From NCBI GenBank assembly GCA_947489085.1, contig CANLCJ010000023.1:1-64000 (forward strand): DNA of 64,000 bases, in the 5' to 3' direction. This stretch comes from an uncultured Flavobacteriaceae bacterium (GTDB lineage Bacteria > Bacteroidota > Bacteroidia > Flavobacteriales > Flavobacteriaceae). The notes beneath the pieces were generated by a model. The model was not told the DNA's origin. It did not search any database and saw nothing but the letters and a program-made list of their open reading frames with translations. A program made the translations under genes and the position numbers. This document shows, piece after piece, positions 1 to 8,567 of this stretch (positions are counted from its first letter, which is position 1; each line of letters begins with the position of its first letter).

Positions 1-208
1 TCTCTCAAAATGCTTGTTATCAGGATTTAATAAATACAACTTAAACCTTATCCAATTTTTGTCGTGTACTTAGAAAAAATTTATAAAAAAACTTGAAACA
101 AATTTAGACAAAACGATACAAACAGGAGAATTTGGAGCTGATATGCAGGTAGAATTGATTAATGACGGTCCCGTTACTATAATTATAGATTCTAAAGCTA
201 AAGTATGA
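1..208 (+). pseudogene. dtd: Decayed 3' end of D-aminoacyl-tRNA deacylase (dtd)
   Basis: The frame from 92 to the TGA at 206-208 encodes the conserved C-terminal Dtd signature ([20 protein letters not shown]). That motif normally closes an enzyme of about 150 residues that removes D-amino acids from mischarged tRNA. Immediately upstream the frame is closed by TAG at 71-73. The expected continuation (a YLEK-like stretch before FIKKLE) appears in another frame, shifted at the A-run 74-79. Further upstream, residues resembling a degenerate KP..PLYEKF segment are mixed with stop codons. The gene therefore looks frameshifted. The window starts inside it, so the 5' part cannot be judged, and a homopolymer assembly error could explain the nearest shift. 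Confidence 0.62.
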
Positions 209-263
209 TTATTGGCTTAAATAGTTAGAGACTTATTAGTTATATTACGCAAAAATTACATCT

Positions 264-2174
264 ATGTATAAATATATAGGAATACTATTTTTTCTGATAA
301 TAGTAAAACAGAGTGCCTTCTCTCAAAATAATGTACTGTCTAGCTTAACACTGCCAAAAACATTAACCACAAATGCCAATGCTGTAGTGAGAGACTACAC
401 TACAAAAGTAACTCTCGAATCTTCCAAGCAGATGCGAGTTGCACAAAAACGCATTGTAACCGTACTTAATGGCAAAGGGAAAGATTTAGTAAACTCATAT
501 TTATATTACGATGATAATAAGAGAATAATAAAGTTAGAGGCTAATATTTATAATGCATTTGGTAAACAAATAAAAAAAATAAAGAAGAAAGATTTCAAGG
601 ATGTAAGTGCTGTTTCAGGAGGTACCTTGTATTCCGATTCGAGAGCAAAATATCTAGAATACACCCCAGTAAACTACCCTTACACAGTCGAGTTTATTTG
701 CGAAACAATAGACGAAAATACAGCGTTTATAAGACCTTTTTCGCCTTTAAGCAGTTACTATCTTAGTGTAGAAAAAAGTTCGTATACCATTAGTTACCCA
801 GAAGACATAACCGTTAGAGTAAAGGCGATAAATTTTAAAGGTTATGATTTAGAAAAATTAGAAGGTACTAACACCTACACGTTTAAGGTAGAAAACATAA
901 AAGCAATTGGCAGAGAAACATACAGCCCTTCATGGTCCACAATAGCCCCTAGAATACTGGTTGCAGCCAACAAATTTACGTTAGAGGGAGTTCATACAGA
1001 AGTAAACAACTGGAACGATTTTGGGAAATGGATGTACAACGATTTAATAGCAGACACACAAGATTTACCTGAAGACACAAAAAACGAAATAAAAGCATTG
1101 GTAGAAGGCGTAACAGACCCTATTGAAAAGGCTAGAAAAGTATACCAATACGTACAAGATAAAGTGCGCTACATAAGTGTGCAGGTAGGTATTGGGGGGT
1201 GGAAACCATTTAAAGTGTCTAAAGTTGATGAGTTGGGTTATGGAGATTGTAAAGCACTAACAAATTACACAATGGCGCTGCTAGATGCTGTAGGGGTAGA
1301 ATCTCATTACACTATAGTTTATGCCAGAGGCACCCAAAGAAACATAGAAAAAGATTTCTCAGCAATGCAGGGTAACCATGCCATGTTAAATATTCCACTA
1401 GAAGAAAGTGAAGATATATGGTTGGAATGTACCAGCCAACAAGTTCCGTTTGGTTACATCGGTAGCTTTACAGACGACAGAGATGTTTTTGTAGTAACAC
1501 CCCAAGGCGGACAAATAAAGCATACCAAACAATACACAACAGAGGAAAGTTTACAGCGCATAAACGGTAAGTATACCATTCTAAGTAATGGCGGTATAGC
1601 AGCGCAAATTAAGATAGATTCTAAAGGCATTCAATACAATAACAAATACTACTTAGAAAAAGAAAACAAGAGAGATTTAGATTTACACTATAAAAAAACA
1701 TGGAAATACATTAACGATCTGCATATAGAACAGATGAGTGTAGAAAATAACAAGCGTGATGTGGTTTTTACAGAAAACATAAAATTCAATGCGTTTGGGT
1801 ATGCTAAGGTTTTAGGAGATAGAATGCTACTAACCTTAAACGCTTTTAATAGAAATAGAAACATACCCAAAAAATATAAAACCAGAAATTTACCCGTACA
1901 GGTTAAAAGAGGGTTTACAGATATAGATGTTATAGAAATTGAGCTGCCTGCTGGTTATAAAATAGACGCTAAACCCAAAGAAGTATCGGTAACAAATGCG
2001 TTTGGTGTCTATCAAATGAGTATAGAGGTTAAAGATGAAAAAACGTTAGTTTATAAACGAAAATGGATTGTAAACAAAGGATATTACAATAAAGAAGATT
2101 ATACAGCATTTAGAGACTTTTACAAGGAAGTCTCAAAAAACGATAACACAAAAATAGCACTAATTAAAAACTAA
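264..2174 (+). CDS. Exported DUF3857/transglutaminase-like protein
   Basis: A 636-residue protein with an N-terminal signal peptide (about residues 1-20, ending SAFSQ). It then has a DUF3857-type beta-rich domain and a transglutaminase-like core at about residues 280-400. The core keeps the catalytic Cys329 in GYGDCKALT and His372 in GNHAMLN; the third position appears as Glu in WLECTSQ rather than the usual Asp. The C-terminal third is a beta-rich DUF-type domain. Known members are periplasmic or outer-membrane proteins of Bacteroidota with no settled substrate. Only 4 bases separate it from a second DUF3857 protein, so the two are probably co-transcribed and co-functional. Family assignment is firm; the reaction is unknown. 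Confidence 0.85.
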   Translation: MYKYIGILFFLIIVKQSAFSQNNVLSSLTLPKTLTTNANAVVRDYTTKVTLESSKQMRVAQKRIVTVLNGKGKDLVNSYLYYDDNKRIIKLEANIYNAFGKQIKKIKKKDFKDVSAVSGGTLYSDSRAKYLEYTPVNYPYTVEFICETIDENTAFIRPFSPLSSYYLSVEKSSYTISYPEDITVRVKAINFKGYDLEKLEGTNTYTFKVENIKAIGRETYSPSWSTIAPRILVAANKFTLEGVHTEVNNWNDFGKWMYNDLIADTQDLPEDTKNEIKALVEGVTDPIEKARKVYQYVQDKVRYISVQVGIGGWKPFKVSKVDELGYGDCKALTNYTMALLDAVGVESHYTIVYARGTQRNIEKDFSAMQGNHAMLNIPLEESEDIWLECTSQQVPFGYIGSFTDDRDVFVVTPQGGQIKHTKQYTTEESLQRINGKYTILSNGGIAAQIKIDSKGIQYNNKYYLEKENKRDLDLHYKKTWKYINDLHIEQMSVENNKRDVVFTENIKFNAFGYAKVLGDRMLLTLNAFNRNRNIPKKYKTRNLPVQVKRGFTDIDVIEIELPAGYKIDAKPKEVSVTNAFGVYQMSIEVKDEKTLVYKRKWIVNKGYYNKEDYTAFRDFYKEVSKNDNTKIALIKN

Positions 2175-2178
2175 ACTT

Positions 2179-4197
2179 ATGAGAGTTATAATACTTATCG
2201 CAGCATTATTTTTTTCAATAATAATGCCTTCTCAGAATTATAAATTTGGCAAGATATCTAAAGAAGAATTAGCAGAAAAATTTCATCCAGAAGATTCTAC
2301 GGCAATTGCTGCATATTTGTATAAATATAGAAACAGTTACTTTGAGTACGCACCAGAAAAAGGATTTCAATTAAAAACGAAAATACACGAACGCATTAAG
2401 ATTTATAATAAGCAAGGATTTAATTACGCTACAAAAGCCATCTTACTATATTTGAGCACGAGAGGAGATGGCGAAGAAAAAATATGGAATATTAAAGGAA
2501 GTACTTATAACTTAGAAGAAGGTAAGATAACCTCTCAAAAATTAAATAAAGCTGGGATATTTACAAACAAAAAAAACAAACTTTATAATGAAGTAAAGTT
2601 TACAATGCCTAATATTAAACCAGGTTGTGTTATCGAGTATAAGTATGAAATGGTATCTCCTTATGCCTCTAATGTAGATGAGTTTGTGTTTCAGCATAGT
2701 ATACCCGTAAAAGAATTAGAAGCACGTTTTGAAGTGCCAGAATATTATCATTTTAAAACAAATACAAAAGGCTATTTATCTATAAAACCAACTATAGAAT
2801 CAAAATCCACGTCCTTTTCCTATAAATACAAAGTGCCCGTATCAGAAAATCAAAGTTTCGATCCTGTTAACCATTATAGAACTGGAACTGTAGACTATAT
2901 TTCAGATATTTACAATTACAAATTAAGCAATGTCAAAGCATTGAAAAACGAACCCTACACAAATAATATAAGAAATTATAGAGCAGCAGTAAAACATGAG
3001 CTATCCAGTGTAGGTTTACCAGATACAGCTACTAAGTACTATGCAAAAACATGGAAAGATGTAGCGCGAACAATCTACAAAAGATCAGGCTTTGGAGGAG
3101 AACTTAACAAAACAGCATATTATAAAGAAGATATAGATAAACTGCTACGTACAGCAAGCAGTCCAGAAGAAAAAGCAGAACTGATCTTTAGTTTTGTAAA
3201 ATCTCGTCTTAAATGGAATGGTTTTAACAGTGTATATTCGAAAGGAACAAAAAAAGCATATAGTGAAAAACTTGGTAATAGCGCAGATATAAATTTAATG
3301 CTAACCTCAATGCTAAGATACGCTGGCTTAAATGCAAATCCAGTACTTGTAAGCACGAGAAATCATGGGGTACCATTGTTTCCAACTCGAGACGGTTTTA
3401 ATTATGTAATAAGCTGGGTAAAATTTCCAAATAATACAACTATGCTGTTAGACGCTACAGATAAATTAGCAGCTCCAAATGTTTTGCCTTACAGAGCTCT
3501 AAACTGGAAAGGAAGAATGATAGCAGAAAACGGAGGATCGGGTTTTATAAATCTATATCCCAAAGCAAAGTCTAAAACAGTTGTAAATTTAATGGCTACT
3601 ATGGATGAAAACGGGAATCTTTCTGGAGGCTGTAGGAATGTGATAACAAATAACAGAGCATTAGTTTTTAGGAAAAAATATAGAAGTAAAGGCAAAGAAA
3701 AATACATTGAGACTATGGAAAATAAGCACGGCAGTATGGTGGTAACCGATTTTAAAGCCTCAGACGTGTCTAATGTATCAAAACCAGTACAAGAATCCTT
3801 TAAGTTTAATATTGAAAATCAAGCAGATGTTATAGGTGATAAAATATATTTTTCACCCTTATTTCACCTTAGACAAAAAGAGAATCCCTTTAAATTAGAA
3901 AAAAGAGAATTTCCTCTAGATTTTGGATACCCTACTACGACGTCCTATAGAATATCTATCACAATTCCAGAAACGCATAAAGTAGAACATGTGCCAGAAC
4001 CGGTAAGCTTTGCCCTTCCAGACAACCTAGGTAAATTTAGCTATAAAGTAATTAGTAAAGGTAACAGCATACAGGTGGTTGTATCTAACCAAATAAACGC
4101 TTCTATAGTAAGCCCTGTATATTACAGTGCTTTAAAAGAATATTACAATACCTTTATACAAAAAGAAGCAGAGCAAATAGTACTAACAAAATTATAA
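2179..4197 (+). CDS. Exported DUF3857 protein with degenerate transglutaminase-like core
   Basis: A 672-residue protein with a short signal peptide ending near PSQNYK. It has the same architecture as its upstream neighbour: a DUF3857 region, a transglutaminase-like fold at about residues 310-430, and a beta-rich C-terminal part. Aligned by eye with the neighbour, the catalytic Cys is Ser368 (LGNSADINLML) and the catalytic His falls on Asn408 (DGFNYVIS). It is therefore probably a non-catalytic partner or a binding protein. It follows the first gene by 4 bases and precedes the MazG-like gene by 2 bases, indicating one operon. The function is inferred only at the level of a cell-envelope protein. 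Confidence 0.82.
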   Translation: MRVIILIAALFFSIIMPSQNYKFGKISKEELAEKFHPEDSTAIAAYLYKYRNSYFEYAPEKGFQLKTKIHERIKIYNKQGFNYATKAILLYLSTRGDGEEKIWNIKGSTYNLEEGKITSQKLNKAGIFTNKKNKLYNEVKFTMPNIKPGCVIEYKYEMVSPYASNVDEFVFQHSIPVKELEARFEVPEYYHFKTNTKGYLSIKPTIESKSTSFSYKYKVPVSENQSFDPVNHYRTGTVDYISDIYNYKLSNVKALKNEPYTNNIRNYRAAVKHELSSVGLPDTATKYYAKTWKDVARTIYKRSGFGGELNKTAYYKEDIDKLLRTASSPEEKAELIFSFVKSRLKWNGFNSVYSKGTKKAYSEKLGNSADINLMLTSMLRYAGLNANPVLVSTRNHGVPLFPTRDGFNYVISWVKFPNNTTMLLDATDKLAAPNVLPYRALNWKGRMIAENGGSGFINLYPKAKSKTVVNLMATMDENGNLSGGCRNVITNNRALVFRKKYRSKGKEKYIETMENKHGSMVVTDFKASDVSNVSKPVQESFKFNIENQADVIGDKIYFSPLFHLRQKENPFKLEKREFPLDFGYPTTTSYRISITIPETHKVEHVPEPVSFALPDNLGKFSYKVISKGNSIQVVVSNQINASIVSPVYYSALKEYYNTFIQKEAEQIVLTKL

Positions 4198-4199
4198 AG

Positions 4200-4526
4200 A
4201 TGAATATAGAAAACGCACAAAAAACAGTAGACGAGTGGATAAACGCGCATGGCGTTCGTTATTTTAACGAGCTTACCAATATGGCACAACTTACAGAAGA
4301 AGTTGGAGAAGTAGCACGAATTATTGCAAGGCGGTACGGCGAACAAAGCGAGAAAGAAAGCGACAAAGGCAAGGATCTGGGAGAAGAACTCGCCGATGTC
4401 TTATTTGTAGTCCTTTGCCTGGCAAACCAAACAGGCGTAGATTTACAGGCTGCATTTAACAAACGTATGGATAAAAAAGCCAAACGAGACCACGATAGGC
4501 ACCATAATAATGAAAAACTAAAATAA
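4200..4526 (+). CDS. MazG-like nucleotide pyrophosphohydrolase
   Basis: A 108-residue all-alpha protein of the MazG/dUTPase-like fold. The metal-binding signature is visible as EEVGEVARI followed by GEELADVLFVVLCLAN, the EExxE...ExxD pattern that coordinates Mg2+ in NTP pyrophosphohydrolases. Such single-domain proteins hydrolyse (often non-canonical) nucleoside triphosphates to monophosphate and pyrophosphate in the cytoplasm. The length matches single-domain members rather than the two-domain E. coli MazG. It is translated just after the DUF3857 pair and ends before a hairpin terminator at 4543-4569. The exact nucleotide substrate cannot be read from the sequence. Confidence 0.85.
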   Translation: MNIENAQKTVDEWINAHGVRYFNELTNMAQLTEEVGEVARIIARRYGEQSEKESDKGKDLGEELADVLFVVLCLANQTGVDLQAAFNKRMDKKAKRDHDRHHNNEKLK

Positions 4527-4534
4527 TTTATATC

Positions 4535-4542
4535 TATATTTG
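4535..4542 (+). promoter_or_regulatory. Predicted aroA promoter -7 box
   Basis: TATATTTG matches the Bacteroidota sigma-ABfA -7 consensus TAnnTTTG. Initiation about 6-8 bases downstream would give a short aroA leader of roughly 22 bases that begins within the upstream terminator stem. Confidence 0.55.
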
Positions 4543-4569
4543 ACGCTTCTAAATCCAGAAGCGTTTTTT
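4543..4569 (+). terminator. Intrinsic terminator after the MazG-like gene, inside the aroA leader
   Basis: Inverted arms ACGCTTCT (4543-4550) and AGAAGCGT (4557-4564) enclose a six-base loop and run into a six-T tract ending two bases before the aroA start codon. A -7 promoter box ends at 4542, so aroA transcripts would start inside the hairpin and escape it. Confidence 0.75.
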
Positions 4570-4570
4570 A

Positions 4571-5794
4571 ATGAATATCACTTTATTACACTCGAAAATA
4601 CAAGAAAAGTCTACAATAAAAATAACAGGATCCAAGAGTGAATCCAACAGGTTGTTATTATTACAAGCATTATTTCCAGAATTTACATTGGAAAACGTGT
4701 CGAATTCAGACGATAGTAATTTAATGACGAACGCTTTAGCCTCTAAAGCAGAAGTTGTAGATATTCACCACGCAGGAACCGCAATGCGATTTTTAACAGC
4801 CTATTTTTCAGTGCAAGAAGGCAGAACAACAGTACTTACAGGTTCTAAGCGCATGAAAGAGCGCCCTATAAAAATACTGGTAGATGCTTTAAGAACATTA
4901 GGGGCAAACATAAGTTACGAAGCAAACGAAGGTTTTCCACCAATAAAAATTATAGGAAAAAAATTAGAACAACACCAAGTAGCATTAAAAGCAAATGTTA
5001 GCAGCCAGTACATCTCAGCATTGCTATTAATAGCTTCAAAACTAGAGAAAGGCATCGTACTAACCCTAGAAGGCGATATTACCTCTGTGCCCTATATAAA
5101 CATGACGTTAAGTTTATTGAATGAGATAGGTGTAAAAACAAGTTTTAAAAATAATGTAATTACCGTATTTCCAACAACAACTCAGGTAAAAGCAAAACCA
5201 CTAACAGTAGAGTCTGATTGGTCCTCAGCATCCTACTATTTTAGCATAGCAGCCCTAAGTCCAGTAGGTACAGAAATTACACTATCAGCATACAAAGAAA
5301 ACTCCCTACAAGGCGATTCCTGTTTGGTAGACATATACAAACATTTTGGAGTAACCACATCATTTCAAAACAATAGCATTACCTTAAAAAAGGAAGCCAA
5401 AACGCTAACACCATTAGTACAAGATTTAAAACACGCGCCAGATATTGCGCAAACTATAGCCGTAAGCTGTTTTACCTTAGGCATACCCTGCGACTTAACA
5501 GGGCTACACACCTTAAAAATTAAAGAAACAGACAGGTTAGTAGCATTAAAAACAGAAATAGAAAAACTAGGAGGCGAAGTAGAAATAACAGACAAATCGT
5601 TACACTTAAAAGCCTCTACAAGCATAAAGCCAATGGTGCCAATAGCCACATATAACGACCATAGAATGGCAATGGCCTTCGCGCCAATAGCGTTAAAGCA
5701 AAGTGTTATTATAGAAGATGCAGGCGTAGTATCGAAAAGCTACCCCACATTTTGGGAAGACTTAAAAACCCTAGGATTTCAAATAACAGAATAA
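4571..5794 (+). CDS. aroA: 3-phosphoshikimate 1-carboxyvinyltransferase (EPSP synthase)
   Basis: A 407-residue cytoplasmic enzyme that joins phosphoenolpyruvate to shikimate 3-phosphate in the chorismate pathway. Visible family signatures are the N-terminal KITGSKSESNRLLLLQALF, the HAGTAMRFLTAYF segment (LxGTAxRFL-like, binding the substrates), and the C-terminal IKETDRL and NDHRMAMAFA motifs. The length is slightly below the usual 420-440 residues, as is common in Bacteroidota. The ATG lies directly after a terminator T-tract and has its own -7 box, so the gene is probably transcribed independently of the upstream operon. Assignment is secure. Confidence 0.97.
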   Translation: MNITLLHSKIQEKSTIKITGSKSESNRLLLLQALFPEFTLENVSNSDDSNLMTNALASKAEVVDIHHAGTAMRFLTAYFSVQEGRTTVLTGSKRMKERPIKILVDALRTLGANISYEANEGFPPIKIIGKKLEQHQVALKANVSSQYISALLLIASKLEKGIVLTLEGDITSVPYINMTLSLLNEIGVKTSFKNNVITVFPTTTQVKAKPLTVESDWSSASYYFSIAALSPVGTEITLSAYKENSLQGDSCLVDIYKHFGVTTSFQNNSITLKKEAKTLTPLVQDLKHAPDIAQTIAVSCFTLGIPCDLTGLHTLKIKETDRLVALKTEIEKLGGEVEITDKSLHLKASTSIKPMVPIATYNDHRMAMAFAPIALKQSVIIEDAGVVSKSYPTFWEDLKTLGFQITE

Positions 5795-5809
5795 TAATTA
5801 ATCATTTAC

Positions 5810-5841
5810 TTGACAACCCCTACCCGCAGATTGTATATTTG
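5810..5841 (+). promoter_or_regulatory. Predicted queA promoter
   Basis: TTG at 5810-5812 and TATATTTG at 5834-5841 form a Bacteroidota-type -33/-7 pair with a 21-base spacer. The implied 5' leader of queA is about 50 bases. Confidence 0.65.
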
Positions 5842-5898
5842 CTTTTTTGAAAACTTTAAAAGCTTCAAAATATACAAACGTATAAAAACTTTTTTTAG

Positions 5899-6948
5899 AT
5901 GAAATTATCGAACTTTGGTTTTGATTTACCAACAGAATTATTAGCAGAATACCCTTCAGAGAATAGAGACGAATCCCGCTTAATGGTTTTAAATAGAAAA
6001 GAACAAACCATAGAACACAAGTTGTTTAAAGATCTCATAAGTTATTTCGATGAAGATGATGTTATGATCTTAAATAACACCAAAGTATTTCCAGCAAGAC
6101 TGTATGGCAATAAGGAAAAAACAGGAGCAAGAATCGAAGTCTTTTTATTAAGAGAGTTAAACGAAGAACAACGCCTGTGGGATGTTTTAGTAGACCCCGC
6201 TAGAAAAATAAGAATAGGCAATAAACTATATTTTGGAGACGACGAAACCCTAGTAGCAGAAGTAATAGACAATACCACATCTAGAGGGCGAACACTACGT
6301 TTTCTGTACGATGGTTCTTATCAAGAATTTAGATCTAAACTAAGAGAATTAGGAGAAACGCCACTGCCAAAATACATAAAGCGAGACGTAGAGCCAGAAG
6401 ACGAAGACCGTTACCAAACCATATTTGCTAAAAACGAAGGTGCAGTAGCAGCACCAACAGCAGGTTTGCATTTCTCTAAGCACCTTTTAAAACGTTTAGA
6501 AATAAAAGGCATTAACTTTGCTGAAGTAACTCTACATGTTGGTTTAGGTACCTTTAACCCCGTAGAAGTAGAAGACCTCTCTAAGCACAAAATGGATAGC
6601 GAAGAAATCGTGATAGGGCCAGAAGCAGTAGACATAATAAACACAGGAATACAAAGAAAAAAACGTGTGTGCGCTGTAGGAACAACAGCCATGCGTACCA
6701 TAGAAAGCTCTGTATCCTCTAGTGGATTGTTAAACGAAATGGAAGGATGGACCAATAAATTTATTTTTCCACCTTACGACTTCAGTATAGCAAATTGTAT
6801 GGTAACCAACTTCCATACACCAAAATCTACATTGTTAATGATGATATCTGCCTTTGCAGGACATGACTTTGTAATGGAAGCCTATCAAGAAGCCATTAAA
6901 GAAAAATACAAATTCTATAGCTACGGCGATGCCATGCTAATTATATAA
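5899..6948 (+). CDS. queA: S-adenosylmethionine:tRNA ribosyltransferase-isomerase
   Basis: A 349-residue enzyme that transfers and isomerises the ribose of SAM onto 7-aminomethyl-7-deazaguanine in tRNA, giving epoxyqueuosine. Family hallmarks are visible in order: the N-terminal [32 protein letters not shown], the [13 protein letters not shown] segment, HVGLGTF, and the C-terminal [13 protein letters not shown]. Length is normal for the family. It has its own promoter and ends in a strong terminator, so it is monocistronic. It is not clustered with other queuosine genes here. Confidence 0.97.
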   Translation: MKLSNFGFDLPTELLAEYPSENRDESRLMVLNRKEQTIEHKLFKDLISYFDEDDVMILNNTKVFPARLYGNKEKTGARIEVFLLRELNEEQRLWDVLVDPARKIRIGNKLYFGDDETLVAEVIDNTTSRGRTLRFLYDGSYQEFRSKLRELGETPLPKYIKRDVEPEDEDRYQTIFAKNEGAVAAPTAGLHFSKHLLKRLEIKGINFAEVTLHVGLGTFNPVEVEDLSKHKMDSEEIVIGPEAVDIINTGIQRKKRVCAVGTTAMRTIESSVSSSGLLNEMEGWTNKFIFPPYDFSIANCMVTNFHTPKSTLLMMISAFAGHDFVMEAYQEAIKEKYKFYSYGDAMLII

Positions 6949-6955
6949 AACATGT

Positions 6956-6982
6956 AAAGCCCCGTTATCGGGGCTTTTTTTT
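6956..6982 (+). terminator. queA intrinsic terminator
   Basis: A perfect nine-base stem (AAAGCCCCG at 6956-6964, CGGGGCTTT at 6969-6977) with a TTAT loop, followed by continuing T residues to 6982. Confidence 0.93.
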
Positions 6983-7434
6983 AAGCACAAATAAAAGTAA
7001 AGGCATTACTCTTAAAACCAAAAAAAGGTTTAATACTCATATGGATAAGAATTTCGTGTCAATAGGTTGAATTATGTTTCGCTAGTCTAAGGCAAAAAAA
7101 TGAGCTTAGCCGTAGTTGAGATTTTATTTTTAACGCAAGAATAGTAGAAAAGAAACACAGGTATGCGAAATTTTTGTTCGTAAATTGTATACCCGTTTTA
7201 TGGATTAAAAGACTGTTATGAGGCTGAGATGTCCAATACATACTAGTGTTTTCTCCGTTTTAGTATAATACCATTATGGTGAAACTTAAAAATGCAGCTT
7301 TGCGGTAGTATACGAAGAAAGTCATAGCTGTAATAGTGTTTTTAATGCTTAAAACAGATGTAAGAGTCGGGCTATAATAGGTAGTAGCGTTCAGCGATGC
7401 GCTCCAACAATACCTTTATCCCTAATGCAAGAAC
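6983..7434. other. Gene-free spacer between queA and rlmN
   Basis: No coding region is supported. The spacer contains one copy of a dispersed repeat (7081-7190) shared with 29195-29306. A minus-strand open frame of 60 codons across the repeat is not considered a gene. The rest shows no recognisable structure. Confidence 0.6.
7081..7190 (+). repeat. Dispersed intergenic repeat, copy A
   Basis: The 19 bases 7081-7099 (GCTAGTCTAAGGCAAAAAA) recur exactly at 29195-29213. The following roughly 90 bases align with the second copy with substitutions and small indels. Shared blocks include TTTAAC, AAAGAAA, CACAGG, GCGAA and TTTT...TTGTA. Both copies lie in long gene-free spacers. No open frame is kept between them, so it looks like a non-coding or decayed mobile repeat. 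Confidence 0.7.
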
Positions 7435-7475
7435 AATGCTTTTACCAATAACAATTCGTTATTAGTAAAAGCATT
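7435..7475. promoter_or_regulatory. Long inverted repeat upstream of rlmN
   Basis: Arms 7435-7452 and 7458-7475 are complementary over 18 positions with one central mismatch (7446/7464) and a five-base loop. The right arm ends three bases before the -7 box of rlmN, and a short T-run follows. It may be a terminator for transcripts entering from upstream, or an operator overlapping the -33 region. The sequence alone does not decide. Confidence 0.6.
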
Positions 7476-7478
7476 CAC

Positions 7479-7486
7479 TATTTTTG
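7479..7486 (+). promoter_or_regulatory. Predicted rlmN promoter -7 box
   Basis: TATTTTTG matches TAnnTTTG and ends only ten bases before the ATG at 7497, so the rlmN mRNA would have almost no leader. Confidence 0.55.
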
Positions 7487-7496
7487 TATATATAAA

Positions 7497-8537
7497 ATGA
7501 GCAATACAAAAAAAGACATAAGGGCATTAACAAAAGCACAATTGCGTGATTTTTTTGAGACCCAAGGCGACAAAGCATTTAGAGGGAATCAAGTATACGA
7601 ATGGTTATGGCAAAAAGGGGCGCATAGTTTCGAAAACATGACGAATATTTCTAAGCAAACACGGCAAATGCTAGAAGAAAATTTCGTGATAAACCATGTA
7701 AAAGTAGATACCATGCAACGCAGTAGCGACGGTACAATAAAAAATGCAGTAAGACTACACGATAACCTTATCGTAGAATCTGTTTTAATACCAACACCAA
7801 CGCGAACCACAGCCTGTGTGTCTAGCCAGGTAGGCTGTAGTTTAGACTGCCGTTTCTGTGCAACAGCACGCTTAAAGCGCATGCGTAACCTTAACCCAGA
7901 CGAAATATACGATCAAGTTGTAGCTATAGATAAAGAAAGCAGGTTATACCACAACAGGCCATTGAGCAATATTGTATTTATGGGCATGGGAGAACCATTA
8001 ATGAATTACAATAACGTATTAAAAGCCATAGACAAAATAACATCTCCAGAAGGCTTAGCCATGTCCCCAAAACGTATAGTAGTATCTACATCTGGTGTGC
8101 CAAAAATGATTAAAAAAATGGCAGACGATGGTGTAAAATTCAAACTAGCCGTATCCTTGCATTCTGCTATAGATGAGGTAAGAACAGCAATAATGCCGTT
8201 TAATGCCACCTTTCCATTAGCAGATTTGCGAGAAGCCCTGCAACATTGGTATGCCAAAACCAAAAATAGAATAACCTACGAATACGTAGTGTGGAAAGGC
8301 ATAAACGACAAAAGAAAAGATGTAGACGCACTGGTAGAATTTTGCAAATTTGCACCAAGTAAAGTCAATTTAATAGAATATAACCCTATAGACGATGGCG
8401 AGTTTCAGCAAGCCCGAACACAGGCCATAGAAATGTATCAAAACGTGTTAGAAGCCAATAACATAACAGTAACCATACGCCGAAGCAGAGGAAAAGATAT
8501 CGACGCAGCATGCGGCCAACTGGCCAATAAGGCTTAA
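7497..8537 (+). CDS. rlmN: 23S rRNA (adenine-C2)-methyltransferase, radical SAM
   Basis: A 346-residue radical-SAM enzyme that methylates C2 of A2503 in 23S rRNA, and in many bacteria A37 of tRNAs. The iron-sulfur cluster ligands are Cys114, Cys118 and Cys121 (CSLDCRFC), preceded by TTACVSSQVG. The C-terminal catalytic Cys339 lies in DAACGQL. Other signatures visible are NIVFMGMGEPLMNYNNV, VVSTSGVP and KLAVSLHS. Length is typical. The promoter lies within 20 bases of the start, and 30 bases separate it from the downstream polyprenyl synthase gene, which may be co-transcribed. Confidence 0.97.
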   Translation: MSNTKKDIRALTKAQLRDFFETQGDKAFRGNQVYEWLWQKGAHSFENMTNISKQTRQMLEENFVINHVKVDTMQRSSDGTIKNAVRLHDNLIVESVLIPTPTRTTACVSSQVGCSLDCRFCATARLKRMRNLNPDEIYDQVVAIDKESRLYHNRPLSNIVFMGMGEPLMNYNNVLKAIDKITSPEGLAMSPKRIVVSTSGVPKMIKKMADDGVKFKLAVSLHSAIDEVRTAIMPFNATFPLADLREALQHWYAKTKNRITYEYVVWKGINDKRKDVDALVEFCKFAPSKVNLIEYNPIDDGEFQQARTQAIEMYQNVLEANNITVTIRRSRGKDIDAACGQLANKA

Positions 8538-8567
8538 GGGAATTTACCCATTTATACAAAATTGTAA

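Noticed and set aside
7059-7241. Minus-strand 60-codon open frame between queA and rlmN
   Set aside because: It covers the dispersed repeat, the matching frame in the other copy contains stops, and no start signal or family is visible.
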